A stretch of 34,533 nt of DNA from a bacterium (GTDB lineage: Bacteria; Patescibacteriota; Minisyncoccia; UBA6257; JAGOQP01). Position 1 is the first letter of the stretch; every line of letters starts with the position of its first letter. The DNA is taken from contig JAKANP010000009.1 in NCBI GenBank assembly GCA_021812345.1, positions 1-34,533 on the forward strand, given 5' to 3'. Under the pieces are notes generated by a model that did not search any database, was not told the DNA's origin, and saw only the letters and a list, made by a program, of their open reading frames with translations. Of the stretch, positions 7,838 to 15,772 are shown in pieces. Made by a program: the position numbers and the translations under genes.

Positions 7838-9814
7838 TTATTTTTTTATTATCCTATTATCATAATACCACTGAAACACTTTTTTAGCGACCGGAACGGC
7901 ATTTAAACTTCCCTCTTTGGCGTCTTCAATCATAACCAAAACCGCAATTTGCTGAGGGGTATTTGACGAAATCTGTTGCCCGGAATTATTTAGCGAACTA
8001 GTTGAATTCGTTAAATTAGAATTTGAATCCGAGCTTGTCGGCGGAATATTATATCCGACAAAAAAGGCATTTGTTTTTTGATTGTTTTGAATTTGAGCGC
8101 TTCCGGTTTTAGCGGCAATCCGCATCGGGATATCAACCAAAGTATGTGAAGTGCCGTAATCTTTAGTAACACCATCGAGCATTCCCTGTTCAATTTCATT
8201 AAAATGATTGGGGTCGTTGGCGCTGATAATATCAAAACTGGGAACTTTTTTGTAAACCACATTTCCTTGCGCATCAACTATGTCGCTTGCCAGATAAGGA
8301 ACAGGCATTTTGCCTTTGTCGGCAATTGAACAGATATATCTTAAAAGTTCTATGGGGGTAATTCTCAAATCTCCCTGCCCGATAGCAACATTGTAGGTGT
8401 CTCCAAGACGCCAGGGGTTACCCGTTTCTTTTTCTCTTTCTTGAGGATTAGCCAGTACTCCGGCGGATTCTCCGGGTAAATCAACTCCGGTGGGCAAATC
8501 TATTTTAAATTTTTTCCAATAATCAATTAATCTGTTTATCCCGAGTCCGACTTGAGTTCCTCCGCCGAATTTAGCATCGGGACTTTTATCGGTAAATCCT
8601 CCGACCACCTCGTAAAAATAGACATTGCTCGAACGCGCCAAAGCGGAATATAAATCAACCCATCCTTGAGGACGCCAATCCAAAAATTTTGAAGGCTTGT
8701 CGGGATAATATGGGTTTGGAACTTCTATGTATCCTATTGATAGAATTTTTTTTAGAGGATTTATGATGTTGTCTTCCAAAATACCAAAAGACACAAGCGG
8801 CTTTATAGTCGAGCCGGGACTGTAAAGTCCGGAAATAATTCGATTAAAAGTCGGTTTATTTTTATCGACAAATATTTGACCGGTTAAATTATTATTATCA
8901 AAACTCGGCAGACTTACCATTGAAAGAATTTCTCCGGTTTGAGGATTCATAACCAATCCCGCTCCGGCGACTTTTCCAAGCGATGCTAATTGATCCTGCA
9001 TGGCTTTATAAAAATAATCCTGAAGATTTGCGTCTATAGTCAGATTGACGGAATCTCCCCCAACAGGATTATTTAATGTTTTATTTTCAAGCACATTTCC
9101 TTTTGCGTCTTTATAAGAAATTTCCACCCCATTAGTTCCCGTAAGATAGCTGTTGTATTCCGATTCTATTCCAGATTTTCCAATTTCATCATTCAAACTC
9201 AAATCCTTATTATTATTCAAATCCGATTGGCTAACTAATCCCGTGTAACCGACAACGTGCGAAAAAATCGGACCCTCCAAATATTGTCTTTTATAACTGT
9301 TTTCAATAATTACAGGTTTTAAATTCAATTTTTTTAAAGCTATGACTTCCGATAGAGAAACGTCCTGAATAATCGGCAAATATGCCTGGGTTTCCAAATC
9401 AACGGAAGCTATTTCTTGTTTAGCAGAAGAAACGTCAAAAGGCGCCACGTTGTTTATTTGATTCAAGGTATCATCTAAAGAATTCCTATTTTTTAAAAGT
9501 TCTGAAAGATTTAAAACAACGCTGAAATTTGGCTGATTTGAAACCAGGATATTGCCGTTCCTGTCATAAATAATTCCTCGCGGAGCCTTTAAAATAGTTT
9601 CCTGACCGGCATTCGCCAAAGCCCTTGATTGATAACTTGGTCCCAAAAAAACTTGCAGCCAAGTTAATCTCAATAAAGCCAAGACGATAATTAAAACCAA
9701 AACCCATCCAAAAACGGCAAAAACATTGCCCGAAAGAGGGCGCTCAATCATGCCCAAATCTTGAGAAAGGTCGTCAACTATTGATTCTTCTAAAAATATC
9801 TCTTTTTTATCCAT
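7838..9814 (-). CDS. mrdA: Penicillin-binding protein 2 (transpeptidase)
   Basis: SPGSTIKP (SxxK), SSN and KTGSAQ motifs; located after mreB/C/D. Confidence 0.92.
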   Translation of the reverse strand: MDKKEIFLEESIVDDLSQDLGMIERPLSGNVFAVFGWVLVLIIVLALLRLTWLQVFLGPSYQSRALANAGQETILKAPRGIIYDRNGNILVSNQPNFSVVLNLSELLKNRNSLDDTLNQINNVAPFDVSSAKQEIASVDLETQAYLPIIQDVSLSEVIALKKLNLKPVIIENSYKRQYLEGPIFSHVVGYTGLVSQSDLNNNKDLSLNDEIGKSGIESEYNSYLTGTNGVEISYKDAKGNVLENKTLNNPVGGDSVNLTIDANLQDYFYKAMQDQLASLGKVAGAGLVMNPQTGEILSMVSLPSFDNNNLTGQIFVDKNKPTFNRIISGLYSPGSTIKPLVSFGILEDNIINPLKKILSIGYIEVPNPYYPDKPSKFLDWRPQGWVDLYSALARSSNVYFYEVVGGFTDKSPDAKFGGGTQVGLGINRLIDYWKKFKIDLPTGVDLPGESAGVLANPQEREKETGNPWRLGDTYNVAIGQGDLRITPIELLRYICSIADKGKMPVPYLASDIVDAQGNVVYKKVPSFDIISANDPNHFNEIEQGMLDGVTKDYGTSHTLVDIPMRIAAKTGSAQIQNNQKTNAFFVGYNIPPTSSDSNSNLTNSTSSLNNSGQQISSNTPQQIAVLVMIEDAKEGSLNAVPVAKKVFQWYYDNRIIKK

Positions 9815-10269
9815 AAACCAAAAGCAAATAATAATTCCTCAACGATTATGTTATAGATAAATTCCATAAAAAAAACAAGATAGTTAATGCGGGCAAGCGA
9901 ATCAAATGCAAGCCAAAAAACCGATTGGATCAAAAAAATCATAGCGATTCTTACTGCCAGTATTTTTTTAAATATAAAAAATTTGGCGATAACAAAAGAG
10001 ATAATCCCTAAAATAAATAAAATTACGTATTCCCAAATCAAAAACGGAGTGAATTTAAGCCAAAACTCTTCGGCGATTAAAAAAAACAAAAATATCTCCC
10101 AGCTGTCAATCAGAAAAGAAACAACAAGCGGCGCGACAATAAAAATATTCGGCTTGATATTGGCGAAAGAAAAATCAACCAATGAAAAAATAATCGTTGC
10201 TAAAAAAACAAAAAAAATAACGGCCAATTCTTTTTTAAAATCAATATCATTTTTTAATGACATAGACAT
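9790..10269 (-). CDS. mreD: Rod shape-determining MreD-like membrane protein
   Basis: Multi-TM, 159 aa, between mreC and mrdA; assigned mainly by position. Confidence 0.6.
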   Translation of the reverse strand: MSMSLKNDIDFKKELAVIFFVFLATIIFSLVDFSFANIKPNIFIVAPLVVSFLIDSWEIFLFFLIAEEFWLKFTPFLIWEYVILFILGIISFVIAKFFIFKKILAVRIAMIFLIQSVFWLAFDSLARINYLVFFMEFIYNIIVEELLFAFGLWIKKRYF

Positions 10270-10924
10270 CGTTAATATCGCTTAAAGCGTAAGATAAATC
10301 TATTTGAGCATTGAAAAACGCGCCAGTGGAATCTTCCCCGACACTTTTAACCGAGCCGATTGCCAATCCATACGGCAAATCTTTTGACGCCGAATAAATC
10401 GAATCCCCTGCGGAAACTTGTTTGGTTTTATCAATCAATCCAACCTGCGGAGATACCCCCCCGTTTAATAATCCGTCAATTCCGTTCTTGCCTATTTTTA
10501 CCGGTAAAGAATACGAAGGGTCAAAAATAGTTATAACCTCGCTGGAATTATCATAAACAGCGGAAATTTGTCCGATTAGAGTAGTTTTTGAAAAAACAAC
10601 CGGATCGCCCAAAGCAATCCCGTCATTTTTCCCTAAGTTAATATATATTCTGTTTTTAATATTAAACGGATAAAGAGAAAAGATTTTAGCATACGCATAT
10701 TTTGAATCGGACGGAAAAGAATATGAATTTTGAAGCGCTGAGAGTTGTCCTTTCAAATCGCTGTTTTCTTTTTTGAGATTATCAACTTCGTTTAAAATAG
10801 ATGGCAAAGAAAATATTTTAGAAACAGAATTAAAAAATCCGTAAGGCTTTGAAATAAAAAACGGGGTGGCAATTATCAACAGAATGATAATCGCCAATAC
10901 TGAAATAACGGCGGATTTTTTCAT
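10247..10924 (-). CDS. mreC: Rod shape-determining protein MreC
   Basis: N-terminal TM, coiled coil, INLGKNDGIALGDPVV and beta domain; position next to mreB. Confidence 0.88.
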   Translation of the reverse strand: MKKSAVISVLAIIILLIIATPFFISKPYGFFNSVSKIFSLPSILNEVDNLKKENSDLKGQLSALQNSYSFPSDSKYAYAKIFSLYPFNIKNRIYINLGKNDGIALGDPVVFSKTTLIGQISAVYDNSSEVITIFDPSYSLPVKIGKNGIDGLLNGGVSPQVGLIDKTKQVSAGDSIYSASKDLPYGLAIGSVKSVGEDSTGAFFNAQIDLSYALSDINDVYVIKK

Positions 10925-10942
10925 TATTTTTAAAATTTAAAA

Positions 10943-11983
10943 CTATTCAATAGTTATCGGCCTTACCGAAAGAGCAAAAAACTTCTTGTGATTTTCTATA
11001 TTTTCAGCCGCAACCCCGGTCCCCCTCACGACACAAGTAAGCGGATCATCAACCGATATCGTTCTGACGCCTATCTCCTTCTCAATAAGGTCGCTGAATC
11101 CTTTAAGCAAACTACCTCCTCCCGAAAGGTAAAGGCCATTATTCAAGACATCTCCGGCGAGTTCGGGCGGAGTTTTTTCCACGGTGTCTTTGATTGCTTC
11201 TATAATTTGCCTCACCGACGGCATAAGCGCCATTCTCGCTTGAGAATCTTTTATTATGGTTTCTTTGGGCAATCCGGAGGAAAGATCTCTTCCGGATATT
11301 TTTATTTCAATCGGTTTACCGGTATTGATGGCGGAGCCGATTTCTATTTTTATCTTTTCGGCAGTCGGTTCTCCAATTGCCATTTTAAAATCATCATGAA
11401 CATATTGAGCTATGTCGTTATTCATTTTATCGCCGGCGATTTTCAAACTTTTTGAAACAACCACTCCTCCCATTGAAACAATAGCAATCTCACAAGTGCC
11501 TCCGCCAATATCAACCACCATATGAGCTGTGGGCTCGTTTATCGGCAAATTTGCCCCAAGCAAAGCGGCAATAGGTTCTTCCATCAAATAAGCTACCGAA
11601 GCGCCCGAAGACACGATGGCATCTTCAACCGATTTTCTCTCAACTTCGGTCAAGTTAGTCGGAATTGCAACGACTGCGCGAATGTAATTAAAAAGACGAT
11701 CTTTTTTTATTTTTTTAATAAAATATTTTAAAATTTCCTGAGCCATCTGAAAGTCGGAAATAACACCGTTTACGAGAGGTCTTACAACGTCAATGTGAAC
11801 CGGGGTTCGGCCCATCATTCTTTTAGCTTCATTGCCTATGGCCAGAACTTGTCCGGTTTTGTTGTTCACGGCAATCATTGTCGGCTCATTAAAAATTATT
11901 CCCTCCCCTTTTAAGTAAACCAGTGAATTAGCCGTTCCCAAATCCACTCCAATATCGGTTTTTATTCCTTTAAATAACTTCAT
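10943..11983 (-). CDS. mreB: Rod shape-determining protein MreB (paralogue 1)
   Basis: DIGVDLGTANSLVY, DIGGGTCEIAIVS, YLSGGGSLLKG actin-fold motifs; start placed at MKLFKG. Confidence 0.96.
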   Translation of the reverse strand: MKLFKGIKTDIGVDLGTANSLVYLKGEGIIFNEPTMIAVNNKTGQVLAIGNEAKRMMGRTPVHIDVVRPLVNGVISDFQMAQEILKYFIKKIKKDRLFNYIRAVVAIPTNLTEVERKSVEDAIVSSGASVAYLMEEPIAALLGANLPINEPTAHMVVDIGGGTCEIAIVSMGGVVVSKSLKIAGDKMNNDIAQYVHDDFKMAIGEPTAEKIKIEIGSAINTGKPIEIKISGRDLSSGLPKETIIKDSQARMALMPSVRQIIEAIKDTVEKTPPELAGDVLNNGLYLSGGGSLLKGFSDLIEKEIGVRTISVDDPLTCVVRGTGVAAENIENHKKFFALSVRPITIE

Positions 11984-13238
11984 TTTTAATACCACTACAA
12001 TACTTTTTTATAAAAGAAAAATCAACTATTTTAGCCTCGGCTTCATTTCTCTTTTTGAACTCTATTTTAGAGCCTGTTTTTTGACTAATAATCAATCTGG
12101 CCGGAATTCCAATCAAGTCGCTTTCGGCAAATTTTTCTCCGGCGCTTTTATCTTGCCTGTCATCAAACAAGACCTCAATTCCCATTTTCAAAAGTTGCGA
12201 ATAAACTTTATTGGCTCTTTCAAAAATTTTTTTATTCTCTTTTTTATCATTAGAAACCAAAGCGATTAAATGAATTTCAAAAGGCGCGATCGATGAGGGC
12301 CAAATTAATCCCCTATCATCATGAGACGATTCGGCAACCGCCCCCATTAATCTTGAAGTGCCGATTCCATAACATCCCATAATAACCAATTTTTCTTCTC
12401 CATCTTTATCTTTAAATTTAAGTTTAAACGGATCCGAATACTTGGTGTTCAACTTGAATATATTACCCACTTCAATCCCTTTTCCAAGAACCAAAGGAGT
12501 TCCGCACTTAGGACAAGAATCTCCATCTTTTGAGCTGTTTATCTCGCTATTTTGGGCAAAGTGGCATTTTTTACAGTAAACAATAGAGTCTTCCCCATTT
12601 TCCGAGAGCACTTGAAATTCGTGAGAATATTTTGAAAACGTTCCACCGGAGGCTTCTACCAATAAAGCATCAAGCTCGACTCTTTTATATATTTTTTGAT
12701 AAGCGATTATGGCTTTGGAATAATATTTTTCCAAATCCTCGCCATCGGAATGAAAGGAATACAAGTCCTTCATCATAAACTCTCTTCCTCTTAATATTCC
12801 GGATTTGGCTCGCGGTTCGTCTCTGAATTTTGTTTGTATTTGATATAACCCGAAAGGAAGATCTTTGTATGAAAAAATAGCTTTTTGAGCCAAAGGAACG
12901 ACTACTTCTTCGTGAGTCGGTCCAAGAGCAAATTCTTTTTTGTCGCGCGAAACGATTTTAAATAAAGCTTCAAAAGTTGACCATCTTCCCGTTTGTTGCC
13001 AATTTTCTTTAGGGTTTAGCGCGGGCATCAAAACCTCCTGAGCACCGATGGCGTTTATCTCGTCTCTTACGATGGAATTGATTTTATTCAAAACTCTTAG
13101 CCCAAAAGGCAAATACGAATAAACTCCGGCCATAAGTTTGTCAATAAAGCCGGCCCTGATTAAAACCTTTGCGTTGTACGATTCTTCGTCTTTGGGAAAT
13201 TCTTTTCTAATAAAATTTGGGATTTGAGATTGAAACAT
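11970..13238 (-). CDS. proS: Prolyl-tRNA synthetase, short form
   Basis: Class II motifs (GPTHEE, RDEPRAKSGILRGREFMMKDLYSFH); Cys pairs in place of the INS editing domain. Confidence 0.95.
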   Translation of the reverse strand: MFQSQIPNFIRKEFPKDEESYNAKVLIRAGFIDKLMAGVYSYLPFGLRVLNKINSIVRDEINAIGAQEVLMPALNPKENWQQTGRWSTFEALFKIVSRDKKEFALGPTHEEVVVPLAQKAIFSYKDLPFGLYQIQTKFRDEPRAKSGILRGREFMMKDLYSFHSDGEDLEKYYSKAIIAYQKIYKRVELDALLVEASGGTFSKYSHEFQVLSENGEDSIVYCKKCHFAQNSEINSSKDGDSCPKCGTPLVLGKGIEVGNIFKLNTKYSDPFKLKFKDKDGEEKLVIMGCYGIGTSRLMGAVAESSHDDRGLIWPSSIAPFEIHLIALVSNDKKENKKIFERANKVYSQLLKMGIEVLFDDRQDKSAGEKFAESDLIGIPARLIISQKTGSKIEFKKRNEAEAKIVDFSFIKKYCSGIKNEVI

Positions 13239-13284
13239 ATTGGTTGGTAAATATTATCATCAAAAAATATTTTTTTCCAGAAAA

Positions 13285-14424
13285 TTAATGGAATAACCTT
13301 AAAACATCCTGAATGCTGGCGGCCAACACCAAGACCAGCAAAAGAGCAAATCCGATGCCGTTCACCCATTGCTGAGTTCTCAATTTAACCGGAGAACCTT
13401 TTATTTTTTCTATAATCAAAAATAAAACTCTTCCTCCGTCCAATGCGGGAAACGGAAAGATATTTAAAGCCGCCAAATTAAGTGAGATAAAAGCGACAAG
13501 ATTTGCAAGATATCCGATTCCTAAACTGGTGGCTTGAGAAGTTGCCTGAAAAATACCGATTGGTCCGGACATATATTTAAAAAGGTTGGGGCCATAGAAA
13601 AACCCGATAATTAAATTGAACAACGTTGTGTAAATCATTACAAATATCTGCCAGGAAACTTTAGTGGCTTCCCAAATGGCCGTGAAAAAAGGCTCCTTTT
13701 GAACGCCTCCCGATGATAGCGCAACGCCAAGAGGTCCTTCTCCGGCAGGAACATTAACTCTCGGAACAACTTCAATAGTTTTTGAACCGCTTCCGTTTTG
13801 AACGGTTAATGAAATTTTATCGCCCTTGTGGCTATTGATAAAAGAAATAAAATCGTCAGCTGAAGAATACCCGACAATTTTATCACCCGCTTCAATCCCT
13901 GCCGAATAAGCCGGGGAATCTTTTGCTACTTGAGAGACCACCACAACCGGCTTTGTGCCAATTATAAAAACAACAACCAGAATAAACCATCCCAAAATAA
14001 AATTCATCGCCACTCCGGAAACAAGCACAATTATTCTTTGCCATATCGGCTTTGAAGAAAAATATCTTTCTTTTGGAATTTTTTCTTCCTCAATTTCCGA
14101 AATTTTTTCATCAACAATAAATTCTTTTGAATCGGTTTTTATAACTTCAACAAATTCTTCTTGACTGACTATTTTTTCTTCGGCTTTCAACTCACTCTCG
14201 CCGTCTCCGTCTTCTCCGGCGATTTTGACAAAACCGCCCAAAGGCACGGCATTAATGCTCCAGAGAGTCTCCTTTTTTTGCCACCCTTTTATTTTAGGGG
14301 GAAAACCAAATCCAAATTCCTGAACATACATTTTGAATTTTTTTGCGGACAAAAAGTGGCCGAATTCGTGAACCAGCACCAAAACTGCCAAAATAGCAAT
14401 GAAAATTATTATGTTTAATATCAT
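13285..14424 (-). CDS. rseP: RIP metalloprotease RseP (site-2 protease)
   Basis: HEFGH zinc motif, PDZ segment, C-terminal NIFPFPALDGGRV. Confidence 0.93.
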   Translation of the reverse strand: MILNIIIFIAILAVLVLVHEFGHFLSAKKFKMYVQEFGFGFPPKIKGWQKKETLWSINAVPLGGFVKIAGEDGDGESELKAEEKIVSQEEFVEVIKTDSKEFIVDEKISEIEEEKIPKERYFSSKPIWQRIIVLVSGVAMNFILGWFILVVVFIIGTKPVVVVSQVAKDSPAYSAGIEAGDKIVGYSSADDFISFINSHKGDKISLTVQNGSGSKTIEVVPRVNVPAGEGPLGVALSSGGVQKEPFFTAIWEATKVSWQIFVMIYTTLFNLIIGFFYGPNLFKYMSGPIGIFQATSQATSLGIGYLANLVAFISLNLAALNIFPFPALDGGRVLFLIIEKIKGSPVKLRTQQWVNGIGFALLLVLVLAASIQDVLRLFH

Positions 14425-14435
14425 AAATTAAAAAA

Positions 14436-14984
14436 TTATTCGTTTATTTCTCGCGTCTTTTTTTCTAGTAAATTATCAATATCCGAATTAAATTTGTCCA
14501 TCATCTTTTGAATATCTTCATTGATTTCAAATTTCTCGTCCTCGGTTATTTCTCCCGATTTTTCCATTTCGGAAAGATGTTTTTTGATTTCATCTCTTAA
14601 TGTTCTTGATTTTATTCTGGTTTCTTCCGCTCTGGATTTAACAGCCTTTATCAATTCATTTTTTCTTTCTTGAGTCAACGACGGAAGATTAATATGAATA
14701 GTGTTGCCGTCATTGGCGGCGTTAACGTTAAGACGCGAGGAAACTTCTTTAACTATCGCCGAAACGACATTGGCATCCCAAACGCTTATTTGAATTTCTC
14801 TGGGGGGAACAATCATTATTGACCCAAGCTGTTTTATGGGAAGTTTTTGCCCATAATATTCAACTTGAATTTCTTCAACCAATGCCGGTGTCGGGCGAGA
14901 ACCTCTAATGGGGCTTATTTCATCTTTAAAAAACTTGATAACTTCCGAAAGTTTTAGTTCCAATTCTTTTTTTAATTCGTTCAT
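14436..14984 (-). CDS. frr: Ribosome recycling factor
   Basis: GSRPTPALVEEIQVEYYG and RRF helices; start at MNELKK (14984). Confidence 0.95.
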   Translation of the reverse strand: MNELKKELELKLSEVIKFFKDEISPIRGSRPTPALVEEIQVEYYGQKLPIKQLGSIMIVPPREIQISVWDANVVSAIVKEVSSRLNVNAANDGNTIHINLPSLTQERKNELIKAVKSRAEETRIKSRTLRDEIKKHLSEMEKSGEITEDEKFEINEDIQKMMDKFNSDIDNLLEKKTREINE

Positions 14985-14990
14985 AAAATA

Positions 14991-15019
14991 AATATACTCT
15001 ATAAAAAACACAAAATCAA
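14991..15019 (-). promoter_or_regulatory. Promoter TTGATT-17-TATATT for frr
   Basis: -35 at 15014-15019, -10 at 14991-14996; ATG first base at 14984. Confidence 0.65.
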
Positions 15020-15069
15020 AGATAATTTTTCTTTAAGATTTTTCAAAAATCATCGGCTTTTATTCATCA

Positions 15070-15107
15070 ATTCATTGTCGGTTTCAATATTGAAACCGAC
15101 AATGAAT
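15070..15107. repeat. 38-bp perfect palindrome (P1)
   Basis: attcattgtcggtttcaatattgaaaccgacaatgaat equals its own reverse complement. Confidence 0.98.
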
Positions 15108-15118
15108 ACAGTTATAAC
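15090..15118 (+). promoter_or_regulatory. Putative promoter TTGAAA-17-TATAAC for the TrpR-like gene, -35 inside palindrome P1
   Basis: -35 at 15090-15095, -10 at 15113-15118. Confidence 0.5.
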
Positions 15119-15154
15119 TAATAAGATCTGTAAATAATTTTTATATATTACATT

Positions 15155-15550
15155 ATGAGCAAAATTTCAAAAAATAAATTAAGTGACGAATTAAAAAAAG
15201 AATCAATTGAGTTACTATCCAAAAGAATTAAAAAAGTTGAAACAATAAACGATTTGGAAAGATTTTTAAATATGTTTTTTACTACTCTGGAAAAAGATAC
15301 GATTTTAAGACGTCTGGCGGTAATGATTTTACTTGATAGAAAATAAATATATATAGATATTTCGACTTTTCTGGATATCTCAAAAGCTACCATAAGCAAA
15401 ATAAATCACATTTCTCTTGGTGATGGATACGGCAAAAATCTCAGCAAACTAGGAAAAAGAATATATTCTAAAGATCGGCCAAACCATTCAAAAAAAGAAA
15501 GACACAAAAAATTATTCCGACCATATAAAGGAGCCGAGAGCATCATATAA
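15155..15550 (+). pseudogene. TrpR/YerC-YecD-like HTH regulator interrupted by in-frame TAA at 15344-15346
   Basis: First part ...LERFLNMFFTTLEKDTILRRLAVMILLDRK, then stop, then same frame IYIDISTFLDISKATISKINHISLGDGYGKNLSKLGK...AESII*; matches the TrpR-fold HTH pattern across the stop. Confidence 0.75.
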
Positions 15551-15585
15551 TTATTGCCGGTTTCAATATTGAAACCGGCAATAAT
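15550..15585. repeat. 36-bp perfect palindrome (P2), near-identical to P1
   Basis: attattgccggtttcaatattgaaaccggcaataat equals its own reverse complement; shares the 30-bp core attgYcggtttcaatattgaaaccgRcaat with P1. Confidence 0.98.
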
Positions 15586-15600
15586 AGAAATCTCAAAACC

Positions 15601-15637
15601 AAAAACGGGTTCACCCCGTTAGAGATGGCCCGTTTTT
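15601..15637. repeat. Hairpin aaaaacggg/cccgttttt; left half of a BIME-like inverted pair
   Basis: 9-bp stem; contains ccccgttagagat, inverted at 15700-15712. Confidence 0.75.
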
Positions 15638-15699
15638 TAAATTATAGGACAGATCAATATTATATTTTATCAACTCCTTGCTATGCGGATGCCAACTAA

Positions 15700-15732
15700 A
15701 TCTCTAACGGGGCAAGCCTAACCCGTTTTTTT
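15700..15732. repeat. Right half of the BIME-like inverted pair (atctctaacggggcaagcctaacccgttttttt)
   Basis: atctctaacgggg is the exact reverse complement of 15614-15626; followed by cccgtt and a T tract. Confidence 0.75.
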
Positions 15733-15772
15733 ACAAAATTATTATTTTCCGAAATCTATCAAAAAGCAGAAA

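Noticed and set aside
15148-15399. 83-aa minus-strand ORF
   Set aside because: Antisense to the TrpR-like reading frame, low-complexity and hydrophobic; shadow ORF
15155-15550. Programmed frameshift or stop-codon reassignment in the TrpR-like gene
   Set aside because: Both halves are in the same frame, so no frameshift is needed. The stop is TAA, whereas known CPR recoding involves TGA, and TGA is a normal stop here (e.g. 1314-1316)
15070-15585. CRISPR array made of the two palindromes
   Set aside because: Only two copies, about 480 bp apart, perfectly palindromic, with a gene between them and no spacers or cas genes
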